Of a stretch of DNA of 63,464 nt, positions 31,196 to 38,653 are shown one piece after another. The stretch's first letter is position 1; every line of letters starts with the position of its first letter. The translations under genes and the position numbers were made by a program. The stretch is taken from NCBI GenBank assembly GCA_910588905.1, contig CAJURZ010000011.1, positions 1 through 63,464 of the forward strand, written 5' to 3'. Below the pieces are notes generated by a model. The model did no database searches and had not been told where the DNA came from. It was given only the letters and a program-made list of their open reading frames with translations. This stretch comes from an uncultured Eggerthellaceae bacterium (GTDB lineage Bacteria > Actinomycetota > Coriobacteriia > Coriobacteriales > Eggerthellaceae).

Positions 31196-32632
31196 GTGGC
31201 AAGCCCCACAAGCAACAGCCAGCAGGACAAGGTGAGCCTGTCGCCACGGGATGCGCGGGCCATGACCATCGTCATCGTCTCCACCATGTTCTGCAACGGT
31301 TTCATGATCACGCTCATGTCGGTGACGTTGCCGGATGTATCGGTCACCTTCCACGTGCCCGTTTCCATGGCGAATTGGGTCATCTTGGTATTCACCATCA
31401 TTGGAGCCACCATGATCGCCCTGGGTGCGCGCTTGCTGCATCGCTTCGGCGTGAAAGCCATCTTCTGCTCGGCAACAGCCCTCATGGCAGCGGGTGGCCT
31501 TTTGGGCTTCGTGGCCCAAGACTTCTGGATGCTCATGGCAGCCCGTGTGCTGCAGGCAGGGGCATCGGGGTTGCTCTTCCCATCAGCTAGCACAGCGCTC
31601 TTGAAGATCGCCCCGGCAGGCAAACGGGCGCTCTGGCTGTCGCTCTTCACTGCTTTCGGGGGAGTGGGATTCGCTGTGAGCCCCTTCGTCTCAGGGTTGC
31701 TCCTTACGCGTTTCGGCGTGAATGCCGTGTTCGCGCCTACCGCCATTGCGGGGATCGCTTGTTGCATAGCCAGCTTCTTCACCATGAAGCCCATAGGGGA
31801 GAGGGATCCCGCGTCTACGCATATCGATGGCTTGAGCGTCGTGCTCATATTCTTCGGGCTTGCCAGCTTCATGTTCGGCATCTCTCAGCTCGAGCGCCAT
31901 CTTCTTGGAGCTATTGGCCTGATGGCGGCGGGATGCTCGGTGCTCGGCCTCTTCGCATGGCGTCAAAGACGCATATCCGTACCGCTCCTCAGTCTGGCTC
32001 CGCTGGCGAACAAGGCTTTCCTTGCAGGCATCTTGCTCCTCATGTTCGGATCATTGGCAGAGCATGCCGTCCGCTTGACGCTGCCCCTCTATCTGGAGGG
32101 TGCCATAGGCTTCGACGCCTCTGAAGCAGGTTTGTTCATGCTGTTGCCACAACTGGCCTATGCTGGGGTGGCTATGGTGGCGGGGAAGGTGACGGATAAG
32201 CGTGGTATCTGGCCTATCGTGCCCCTGGGGTTCCTCGTCATCTCGGGAGGCTTCGTTGTCATCCTCGGGCTTGCAGAGATCAAGCTGGTCATCCCTCTGC
32301 TCATAGCTTGCCTCTTCATCCTCGGCGATGTCGGGTTCGAGAATTCACCGAACAGGGCTACGGCCCTTGAAGCGTTGGATACCGCCCAGGTGGCCGCGGG
32401 TGCCTCCATCGCTTCTGTTGCCATCCAGCTGGCCAGCTCGCTCTCTTCCTCCCTTCTCGTCGGGTCGTTCTCGAACCAGATGGAAGCGCTCATCCATAGC
32501 GGCGTGCCGCAGCAAGCAGCTTATGTGACCGGCTTTCAGCACACCATCCTCATCATGGTGATCATCGAAGCGGTCATGCTCATCATCGCCACTGCATATA
32601 CATGGCGCCACCGGAAGGCATCAAGCAGCTAA
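31196..32632 (+). CDS. MFS exporter, DHA2-like (14 TM)
   Basis: A 478-residue polytopic protein with about 14 hydrophobic segments. N-terminal VTLPDVSVTFHVPVSMANWVIL and the motif C-like GFAVSPFVSGLLL after helix 5 match DHA2-type drug/proton antiporters. The substrate is unknown. The start is GTG at 31196 with GGAGGG upstream. It is followed after 96 bp by a winged-helix regulator gene that has its own -10-like box. Confidence 0.85.
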   Translation: MASPTSNSQQDKVSLSPRDARAMTIVIVSTMFCNGFMITLMSVTLPDVSVTFHVPVSMANWVILVFTIIGATMIALGARLLHRFGVKAIFCSATALMAAGGLLGFVAQDFWMLMAARVLQAGASGLLFPSASTALLKIAPAGKRALWLSLFTAFGGVGFAVSPFVSGLLLTRFGVNAVFAPTAIAGIACCIASFFTMKPIGERDPASTHIDGLSVVLIFFGLASFMFGISQLERHLLGAIGLMAAGCSVLGLFAWRQRRISVPLLSLAPLANKAFLAGILLLMFGSLAEHAVRLTLPLYLEGAIGFDASEAGLFMLLPQLAYAGVAMVAGKVTDKRGIWPIVPLGFLVISGGFVVILGLAEIKLVIPLLIACLFILGDVGFENSPNRATALEALDTAQVAAGASIASVAIQLASSLSSSLLVGSFSNQMEALIHSGVPQQAAYVTGFQHTILIMVIIEAVMLIIATAYTWRHRKASSS

Positions 32633-32633
32633 C

Positions 32634-32647
32634 GGTTTGGTCAAACC
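32634..32647. promoter_or_regulatory. Candidate operator palindrome
   Basis: GGTTTG, GT, CAAACC: a 14-bp inverted repeat located 37 bp upstream of the -10 box of the winged-helix regulator. MarR-type proteins bind such short TTG/CAA palindromes, so autoregulation is inferred. Confidence 0.4.
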
Positions 32648-32683
32648 CCAACGCTTCGGCTTCTGCCGCCTCGGGCAGCTTCC

Positions 32684-32689
32684 TAGAAT
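32684..32689 (+). promoter_or_regulatory. -10 box of regulator gene
   Basis: TAGAAT with a start about 40 nt downstream. No convincing -35 element. The same TAGAAT -10 recurs at 33487, 37239 and 52374. Confidence 0.4.
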
Positions 32690-32728
32690 GAGCCTCTGAG
32701 AACGGTCCGAGAGAAAGCGAGCATCATC

Positions 32729-33301
32729 ATGGCAGAATCAACGAAAGCGCTCCAGAGCCTGAAGCAGGCAGCGGATCATGCGAAGCTGGCTATGCATAAG
32801 GATGGCCCCCGGAGCTTCAAGCGTGGGCAGGGAGCGCTGGTCAAGGTGATCCACAAGTTCGGCAACGGTGAGCTTGACAAGGATACGGCTAAGAAGGAAC
32901 TGGGTTGGCGCGGGTGCGATGTGCGCGCTGTTGCTCGTGTGGCTGAGCGGAACGGTTACCTCGCCATCAGCCAGTCCGAGGATGGCTTCATCATGACGCT
33001 CACTGATAAGGGTACCGAAGTGGTCAAGAAGCGTCTGGCTGCTGAGGATAGAGCTGCTGATGCCCTCTTCGAAGGTATGTCCTCGGAGGAGAAGGATGCG
33101 CTCATCAGCCTCTGTGACAAGATATCGGCCAATGCGAAGGACATGGGCATCGATCCCTCTCTGATCAAGAAGCGCTATGGCCGCCGCTGCGGCAAGGGTT
33201 GTCGTCATCACGAGAAGGGCCGTCACGGCTCACCCAAGTACGTCTTCGTATTCGAAGAGGGCGGTCACGGGCATCATCGCTGCCATCATCATCGCCATTA
33301 A
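32729..33301 (+). CDS. Winged-helix regulator with His/Cys-rich tail
   Basis: A 190-residue protein. Residues 25-105 look like a MarR-type winged helix (VKVIHKFGNGELDKDTAKKELGWRG, recognition helix VRAVARVAERNGYLAI, wing MTLTDKGTEVVKKRL). Residues 105-150 form a helical segment. The last 40 residues contain two or three Cys and many His (CGKGCRHHEKGRHG, then GGHGHHRCHHHRH), a likely metal-binding tail. A metal- or redox-sensing repressor, perhaps of the upstream MFS gene, is plausible. A hairpin terminator follows at 33378. Confidence 0.7.
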   Translation: MAESTKALQSLKQAADHAKLAMHKDGPRSFKRGQGALVKVIHKFGNGELDKDTAKKELGWRGCDVRAVARVAERNGYLAISQSEDGFIMTLTDKGTEVVKKRLAAEDRAADALFEGMSSEEKDALISLCDKISANAKDMGIDPSLIKKRYGRRCGKGCRHHEKGRHGSPKYVFVFEEGGHGHHRCHHHRH

Positions 33302-33377
33302 GGAGAGTGCTCTTCTGAGGGGTGGGTCATCTAGGAAAGACACAGGCTCAGGGGCGGCTATCAGACAGAACGCAAGC

Positions 33378-33407
33378 GGGCATCCATGATGGGTGCCCGT
33401 CCCTTTT
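33378..33407 (+). terminator. Intrinsic terminator after the regulator gene
   Basis: GGGCATCC, loop ATGAT, GGGTGCCC (one G-T pair), followed by GTCCCTTTT. An 8-bp stem with a delayed T-run. Confidence 0.7.
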
Positions 33408-33483
33408 ACCTGGATGCACCGAGGATGGATATATAGGGAATTCTTGGGCATCGCGCTGTCAAGCCGCTGTCTGAGATGTCTCG

Positions 33484-33492
33484 TGATAGAAT
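33484..33492 (+). promoter_or_regulatory. Extended -10 promoter of the BspA-like gene
   Basis: TG-A-TAGAAT. The predicted start, 7 nt after the box, is about 33499, the first paired base of the leader RNA described next. No good -35 is visible, as often with extended -10 promoters. Confidence 0.55.
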
Positions 33493-33497
33493 CCGGA

Positions 33498-33638
33498 CCA
33501 CCACAACCATACCCTTGGGATGCAAGGATCATATCTTTTCCATTGCTCAGTCAGGAGAGCATCTGCCCTTCTGGAGCAATGGTACCTTTGAGTACTTGCG
33601 TCCCTATGGTTGTGGTGACCGTGGTGGATGCTCTCCTC
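33498..33638 (+). ncRNA. Candidate riboswitch-like leader RNA with pseudoknot
   Basis: Nested perfect or near-perfect helices: P1 33499-33511 with 33605-33617 (13 bp); P2 33517-33526 with 33595-33604 (10 bp, one G-U); P3 33540-33548 with 33574-33582 (9 bp). The apical loop AGGAGAGCATC (33553-33563) is complementary to GATGCTCTCCT (33627-33637; 11 bp), giving a pseudoknot. The downstream strand also contains CTCCTC, complementary to GAGGAG of the ribosome site at 33686-33691. This suggests a translational switch. The loop resembles a cobalamin-box (AGTCAGGAGA...CTGCC), but the rest of that riboswitch is absent. It matches no class I know. Confidence 0.65.
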
Positions 33639-33696
33639 ATTGCGATATCTTGAGCGTCCTTCGTGGTCTTGGGGAAACGACCGTGGAGGAGTCCGT

Positions 33697-36303
33697 ATGA
33701 ACGATTTCGAGACCAACGCGAAAAGAGCGCTGTATCCCATCATCTTGCTATTTGCCCTTATCGTCATTGCTATTCTATTCACGCCTGCGTCGATGGCCTG
33801 GGGCGAAGGGGAAGATGAGAGCGTATCAAATGCTTCTGATGAAGCTCAGGAGTCGTCGATCCCTGAGGATTTCCTTGGCCCCATTTTGCTGAGCACTGAT
33901 ATACGGCAGGGCGAAGAATCGCTTGTTCCCACAGAAGGCTGGAACCTAGAGGGAACCTGTGAATGGAAGCTGGAGAGCGGAACGCTCACGATCCGACCCT
34001 GTGCGAGCGTTGATATGGGAGAGATAGACTTCCAAAGCGATGCTTTGCCGAAAACGGACGTGGATGTTTTGGTCCTTGATGGCCGTGTCAAGGTTTTGAA
34101 GGATCCATATAGTATTAGAAGGAATAATTATTTCAGTGGTTACAAAAGGCTGCAGTCGATCGAAGGCCTGCGCAACCTTGATCTGACCGAGGAGACGAGC
34201 CTAGGCCGGATGTTCGCTGATTGTCCAGTTCTTGAGAGCGTTGACCTTGCCGGGCTTGATACCTCGCATATAACGAGCATGGAAGGCATGTTCGCGAATT
34301 GCGTCAAGCTTCGCATAGTCAATCCATCATCGATGCAGACGGCTCAGGTTAACGAGATGAAGTCGATGTTCTCCGGTTGCTATTCGTTGGAATCGATAGA
34401 TCTTTCCGGTCTGGATACGTCACGCGTTCAGGATATGAGCGAGATGTTCAAGGGCTGCAAAGGCCTCAAGTCGCTCGATCTGAGCGCATTCGATACAAGG
34501 GCCTTGTCATCGATGCGGGGAATGTTCGAAGATTGTACAGGGCTTTTCACGGTGAACCTTGCGGGCTTTGATACCGCTGCTGTTTCTAACATGACTTCTT
34601 TATTCAGGGGTTGTACGAACCTCGCATCCATTGATCTATCTAGTTTCGATACGACCTATGTGACTGATATGGAATGGATGTTCGAAGGTTGCATGTCTCT
34701 AAGGGAGGTTGATCTAAGGAGCTTTGATACGCAGAAAGTGCAGTTAGCATCTTTCATGTTCTATGAATCTGGCATCAAGAAGATCATTGTCAGCGACACT
34801 TTTACTGTACAGACGTATTTTCCGGAAGGTACATGGCGTAATACGAAGGGCGATGTCTTTGAAAACCACAGTTCTATTCCTTCCGGTGTAGCGGACATCT
34901 ATACCGAGGTCTCTTATACCCCCAGCGAGGATGTCATCCCGGTTGAGTCGATCGAGCTCAATCAAGCATCCGCGAGCATCATGGGTAAGGGAAGCGTGCA
35001 GCTCTCGGCAACGGTGAAGCCGGAGGACGCGACTGATAAAACGGTGCATTGGGCATCATCGGACGGGCGTGTGGCAACGGTCAGCAAGGACGGCCTTGTG
35101 ACCGCTCAAGGGAAAGGGAGCGCCACTATCACTGCTTCCAGCTGGGATGGTAAGCGCTCTGCTGCGTGTCAGGTCACGGTTACGAACCCCGTGACAGGTC
35201 TTACATTCGGTGCCACTCCCATGCAAGTGAAGATCGGGAAAACTGCGAAGTACACCGTTTCTGGTACGGGTATGCTGCCAGGGGCTGTAGATGGTATGGG
35301 AACCGTTGAGTGGCGGATCTCCGATCCATCGATCGCAACGCTTTCAGGTAGTGGCACAAGCGCCACGCTCACGGGCATATCTGTGGGCAAAGCAACACTC
35401 ACGGCCTCGATGATGCAGGAGGGTAAGCCGTTGAGCGCTTCTGCTGACGTTGAGGTCACTTGGCCTGATCCAGAAAGCATCCGTCTAAGCGAATCATCCA
35501 AGCAGGTCACGGTAGGGGACGCCCCCTTTGCTTTGAGCGCCACCATACTGCCAGAAGCAGCTGCGGAAACGAAGATCATCTGGTCGTCGAGCAATGCGAA
35601 TATCGCTTCTGTCGGACCGGACGGTCTGGTTGAGATCCACCGGGCGGGGAAGGCCATGATCACGGCACGTGCTGGAACCGTTTCGGCTACATGCTCCCTT
35701 GAGGTGAGCGCTAAGGGTATACTATCTACGGATGATTCTGATGTCAAAGGATCTGTGCTGATGAACGATTCTGACCTGGTGCCCGAGTTGGACGGTATGC
35801 AGCTCAGGATCAAGCATAGCGATCGTTTGAAGTCGGCTACGGTGAGGGACGCCGTACAGACAGCTCTCCCGACCGGTTCAGTGCTCTTGGGCGCCTATGA
35901 ATTGGAGTTCGTTGATCCTGACGGGAATGTCCATGCCTGGAGCGACGCTGACCATGTTCTGACGGTGCGTATCCCCAAGAGCGATGATGGTCCAGATGCG
36001 CCGGATGGATATGGTCATGTTGTTTGCTATGTGAATGAGGCGGAATCGGTGGCCGAACCGAAAGATACCTGGGTGGAGGATAACGATATCGTCTTCGAGA
36101 CGACGCACTTCAGCACCTATATGGTGGCAGCTAGCCCTCAGGAGGGGAAAGAGCCGGAGCCGCCGGTGAAAAGCGACACCCAGACAGGTGGTCTTGCAGC
36201 TACGGGAGACGATAGGGGGTTCGTATTGCTGCTGCTCTCGGGGATGGCGGCTTCTTCCGCTGGCATCGTAGCCATCAGCCGCCGGATACGAAAAGCGGTG
36301 TAA
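33697..36303 (+). CDS. BspA-like LRR / Ig-like surface protein with sorting signal
   Basis: An 868-residue, wall-anchored surface protein. A signal peptide (hydrophobic core about residues 13-31) is followed by seven 26-residue DUF285/BspA-type leucine-rich repeats of the form MF-x2-C-x2-L-x2-(V/I)-(D/N)-L-x2-(L/F)-DT (about 172-355) and three bacterial Ig-like (Big_2) domains (about 414-488, 500-588, 592-670). The C-terminal region ends with LAATGDD (about 832), a hydrophobic segment and RRIRK, an LPxTG-like sortase signal. Adhesin or mucosal-interaction roles are typical of the family. The start is fixed by GGAGGAG 6 nt upstream. It is AT-richer than its neighbours, which suggests transfer. 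Confidence 0.88.
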   Translation: MNDFETNAKRALYPIILLFALIVIAILFTPASMAWGEGEDESVSNASDEAQESSIPEDFLGPILLSTDIRQGEESLVPTEGWNLEGTCEWKLESGTLTIRPCASVDMGEIDFQSDALPKTDVDVLVLDGRVKVLKDPYSIRRNNYFSGYKRLQSIEGLRNLDLTEETSLGRMFADCPVLESVDLAGLDTSHITSMEGMFANCVKLRIVNPSSMQTAQVNEMKSMFSGCYSLESIDLSGLDTSRVQDMSEMFKGCKGLKSLDLSAFDTRALSSMRGMFEDCTGLFTVNLAGFDTAAVSNMTSLFRGCTNLASIDLSSFDTTYVTDMEWMFEGCMSLREVDLRSFDTQKVQLASFMFYESGIKKIIVSDTFTVQTYFPEGTWRNTKGDVFENHSSIPSGVADIYTEVSYTPSEDVIPVESIELNQASASIMGKGSVQLSATVKPEDATDKTVHWASSDGRVATVSKDGLVTAQGKGSATITASSWDGKRSAACQVTVTNPVTGLTFGATPMQVKIGKTAKYTVSGTGMLPGAVDGMGTVEWRISDPSIATLSGSGTSATLTGISVGKATLTASMMQEGKPLSASADVEVTWPDPESIRLSESSKQVTVGDAPFALSATILPEAAAETKIIWSSSNANIASVGPDGLVEIHRAGKAMITARAGTVSATCSLEVSAKGILSTDDSDVKGSVLMNDSDLVPELDGMQLRIKHSDRLKSATVRDAVQTALPTGSVLLGAYELEFVDPDGNVHAWSDADHVLTVRIPKSDDGPDAPDGYGHVVCYVNEAESVAEPKDTWVEDNDIVFETTHFSTYMVAASPQEGKEPEPPVKSDTQTGGLAATGDDRGFVLLLLSGMAASSAGIVAISRRIRKAV

Positions 36304-36359
36304 CGATCAGGTGTAGAGCCGCGTAACTTATCTTGATGTGCGGTTCAGGAGCTTTTCTG

Positions 36360-36812
36360 TCAGATGCCAAGACCCACCGTGTCGTAGACGAGGCCGTATT
36401 CGTCTTCCAGGATCTGGAGGAAGCGTTCAGGGGTGCAACAAGGGACATTCGAGCGCTTGAAGTCCGAGGCGTCACGGGTGAGCAGGTAGTCTGCATTGAT
36501 GTTCTCTGCACAAAGGGCGACGAGGCAATCCTCGTAGTCATGCCAACCCCTCTTGCAGGCTTCAAGCACCTCCGCTTGCCCCACATTGCAGACGTTCAAG
36601 AACCCAAGGCTCTCTATGAAAGCCGCTTGGAGTGCTTCGCAGCTAACGGCTTTGGAGAGGATGTAGAAGGCATCGGCGAAGGATTGCGGTGCTACCCATA
36701 GCTCTATATCCCCGAAGATCTGCATGACATGCAGCTTCTCCCAAACTGAGAAGAATGGAGCTCGTTGTCCGAAGTGATCAATGAGAACATTCGTGTCTAT
36801 CAGCACGCGCAT
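36360..36812 (-). CDS. PIN-domain toxin (VapC-like)
   Basis: A 150-residue PIN-fold ribonuclease. RVLIDTNVLIDHF (Asp at residue 6), SFADAFYIL, the helix WHDYEDCLVALCAENINADYLLTRD (acidic residues near 103 and 122) and ASDFKRS supply the acidic active site. VapC-type toxins cut tRNA or rRNA. The start at 36812 (GAGG 6 nt upstream) lies inside the end of the antitoxin gene, overlapping by 35 bp, so translation is coupled. The pair sits between the BspA-like gene and the trigger-factor-like gene. Confidence 0.82.
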   Translation of the reverse strand: MRVLIDTNVLIDHFGQRAPFFSVWEKLHVMQIFGDIELWVAPQSFADAFYILSKAVSCEALQAAFIESLGFLNVCNVGQAEVLEACKRGWHDYEDCLVALCAENINADYLLTRDASDFKRSNVPCCTPERFLQILEDEYGLVYDTVGLGI

Positions 36813-37119
36813 ATTTTTCCTCAAGGGCTTCCTGGAGCAGCTGCTTGTCGGTCTTCCCATCCCAATAGGAAGCGGGGATGGGAAAGGTGGTCTTCTTGAG
36901 GCGAGCCTGCAGTTCTTCCCTCTGATCTGCTGTCAATGGCTGCTTCCCGTGAGCCTTCGAGCGAAAGGCCTTTTCCGCGGTGGGCAGCTCTCCCTTGGCA
37001 AGGACGTATTCATAGGCAGCGTTGATGAGCTCAGTGGGGGTAGAGCCTATCTTCTCCAAGGCAACCCGTCCTTGCTCCTTGATGCCTGCGGGAACGCGGG
37101 CCGTGACGATCGCATGCAT
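36778..37119 (-). CDS. RelB/DinJ-type antitoxin
   Basis: A 113-residue protein with an N-terminal ribbon-helix-helix segment (IVTARVPAGIKEQGRVALEKIGSTPTELINAAYEYVLAKGELP), as in RelB/DinJ antitoxins, and a charged C-terminal toxin-wrapping part ending in EEKYARADRHECSH. GAGG lies 7 nt before the ATG. Its 3' end overlaps the PIN toxin gene. The antitoxin class is usually paired with YafQ/RelE; here it pairs with a PIN domain. Confidence 0.8.
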   Translation of the reverse strand: MHAIVTARVPAGIKEQGRVALEKIGSTPTELINAAYEYVLAKGELPTAEKAFRSKAHGKQPLTADQREELQARLKKTTFPIPASYWDGKTDKQLLQEALEEKYARADRHECSH

Positions 37120-37142
37120 GACACACCTCTTTCCTCATGGGC

Positions 37143-37171
37143 ATATTACCGTATTACACATCTATATGCAA
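37143..37171 (-). promoter_or_regulatory. Promoter of the toxin-antitoxin pair
   Basis: On the minus strand: TTGCAT (37171-37166), 17-bp spacer, TAATAT (37148-37143). The spacer contains TAATACGG directly before TAATAT, a short direct repeat that could be the antitoxin operator. Confidence 0.5.
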
Positions 37172-37235
37172 TGAACGGCATCGGTCGATCGAGCCTAACG
37201 CCCTCTGAGGCTGAGGTCGCAGGGCGGCTCATGCG

Positions 37236-37244
37236 TGCTAGAAT
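37236..37244 (+). promoter_or_regulatory. Extended -10 promoter of the trigger-factor-like gene
   Basis: TG-C-TAGAAT, giving a leader of about 48 nt before the ATG at 37299. It is divergent from the toxin-antitoxin promoter. Confidence 0.5.
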
Positions 37245-37298
37245 GCTTCCGAAACAAGAGCGGGCCGCCATGAGCGCCCCCAACAGGAGAGGTTCCCC

Positions 37299-38633
37299 AT
37301 GAAGGTAAAGCAGATCAAGAAAGACGGAGACAAGATCACCCTGGAGGCGGTAGCTACCGCCCAAGAGGCCGCTCAGGCCCTTCAGGCGGCGAAGATGGCC
37401 TTCGCCCAGTCCATGGGCATGAAGCCTCCGGCTCAAGGACAGTCCATAGACCAAGCAGCCGAAGAGCAGATGGGCATCAAGAACCTGTCTTCCATCGTGG
37501 AGGCTTCGGCCATAGATGCCTTGGCGCCGCTGGCCGTTGACAAGCGCGGTCTCACCCCCGCATTCCCGCCGAAGGCCCGGGCTAAGGATGCCTTCCGCCC
37601 GAATGCGGAATTCCGCTTCGAAGTGGATGTTGCCCTGAAGCCGGAATATGAGTTGACGTCCTATGAGCCGGTCAGCATCAAGGTGCCTCCCTTCCAGATG
37701 GATGATTCTGCGGTGGAGCAGCAGATCCAGGAGATGAGCAACCGCTACACCGCCTACGTGGATGATGAGGATTCGCCTGCGGACCGCACGGTTCAGAAGG
37801 GCGATCACATCAAGATAGCCTTGGAGGCCAAAGAGGGCGACAAGGAGCTCAAGGGCCTTTCCACCTCCAGCCGTACCTATACGGCAGGGGAGGGCTATAT
37901 GCCTGATGGGTTCGAGAGCGCTGTGCTGGGGATGAAGAAGGGTGAGACCAAGGAATTCTCCTTCGAGGGCCCGGATTTCGATGAGGACATGAATGAACGC
38001 ACGCAGGTGGTGGACGCGAAGGTGACCATCCTCGGGTTCCAGAAGGAAGAGGCGCCTGTCATAGACGATGAGTGGATCAAGAAGAACATGCCCATGTACA
38101 AGGGGCTGGATGACCTCAAGAAGGACATGAGCCGCGGCCTTGAGCAGCAGGCGCGGATGGAATATGACGCCTATGTCCGCCAGATGGCAGCTCAGGAGCT
38201 GGCTACCCGCTTCGAAGGGAAGATAGCCGACGAGGTCTACGAGGCCATGCGCGATCAGATGGTCTCCAATATCCGCATGGAGCTCCAGCAGCAGGGGATG
38301 AGCTGGGATCAGTTCGTCGAGCAGAACGGCGGCGAGCAGCAGTTCGGCATGATGCTCATGCTGCAGGTGCGCCAGATGCTCACCCAGGGATTCGCTCTGG
38401 ATGCTTACTTCCGCCATGAAGGGCTCACCCTCACTGACCAGGACATCTTGGAGGCCTGCCACGCCATGAACCCTCAGATGAATCCGGCTCAGATGCGCAA
38501 GCAGGCAGAGCAATCCGGTCATGGGTTCGCTCTGCGGGAATCAGCCGAGCGCCTGAAGGCCAATAAGCATCTGGTGGAGCAGGCCCAGGTCGATATCATC
38601 GAGCCTACGGACGCTGCCCCGGCAGAAGCCTGA
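37299..38633 (+). CDS. tig: Trigger-factor-like chaperone
   Basis: A 444-residue protein with trigger factor architecture: an N-terminal domain (1-130), an FKBP-type insert (about 166-245; KGDHIKIALEAKEGDKELKG to MKKGETKEFSF) and a helical C-terminal substrate cradle. The usual ribosome-docking signature GFR-x-G-x2-P is not present in the N-terminal domain (the equivalent region reads MGMKPPAQGQSIDQAAEEQMG, then GLTPAFPPKA). It may be a paralogue that works away from the ribosome. Its location, alone next to ygiQ and not beside clpP/clpX, supports caution. GGAGAGG lies upstream of the ATG. Confidence 0.82.
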   Translation: MKVKQIKKDGDKITLEAVATAQEAAQALQAAKMAFAQSMGMKPPAQGQSIDQAAEEQMGIKNLSSIVEASAIDALAPLAVDKRGLTPAFPPKARAKDAFRPNAEFRFEVDVALKPEYELTSYEPVSIKVPPFQMDDSAVEQQIQEMSNRYTAYVDDEDSPADRTVQKGDHIKIALEAKEGDKELKGLSTSSRTYTAGEGYMPDGFESAVLGMKKGETKEFSFEGPDFDEDMNERTQVVDAKVTILGFQKEEAPVIDDEWIKKNMPMYKGLDDLKKDMSRGLEQQARMEYDAYVRQMAAQELATRFEGKIADEVYEAMRDQMVSNIRMELQQQGMSWDQFVEQNGGEQQFGMMLMLQVRQMLTQGFALDAYFRHEGLTLTDQDILEACHAMNPQMNPAQMRKQAEQSGHGFALRESAERLKANKHLVEQAQVDIIEPTDAAPAEA

Positions 38634-38653
38634 GAGGGCGGCTTCCTCCCTTG

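Larger units (their letters stand above)
33302..33696 (+). other. Intergenic region: terminator, promoter, structured leader
   Basis: 395 bp without a protein gene. It holds the terminator of the regulator gene (33378-33407), an extended -10 promoter (33484-33492) and a highly structured leader RNA (about 33498-33638), then the ribosome site GGAGGAG (33685-33691) for the BspA-like gene. A short frame opening at 33628 is the 5' extension of that gene and is rejected because it runs through the leader structure. Confidence 0.8.

Noticed and set aside
31859..32047. Prophage or insertion sequence inside the 15-kb S10 interruption
   Set aside because: No transposase, integrase or terminal repeats were found in 25900-40650; the block consists of ordinary chromosomal genes.
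33549..33573. Cobalamin riboswitch in the BspA leader because of AGTCAGGAGA...CTGCC
   Set aside because: The B12-box-like stretch sits in an apical loop and contains an insertion. The GCTGCCCC-type core and the other helices of the class are absent.
37146..38522. Minus-strand open frame of 458 codons opposite the trigger-factor-like gene
   Set aside because: Leu/His-rich shadow frame with no motif; the plus-strand gene has a good ribosome site and recognisable domains.
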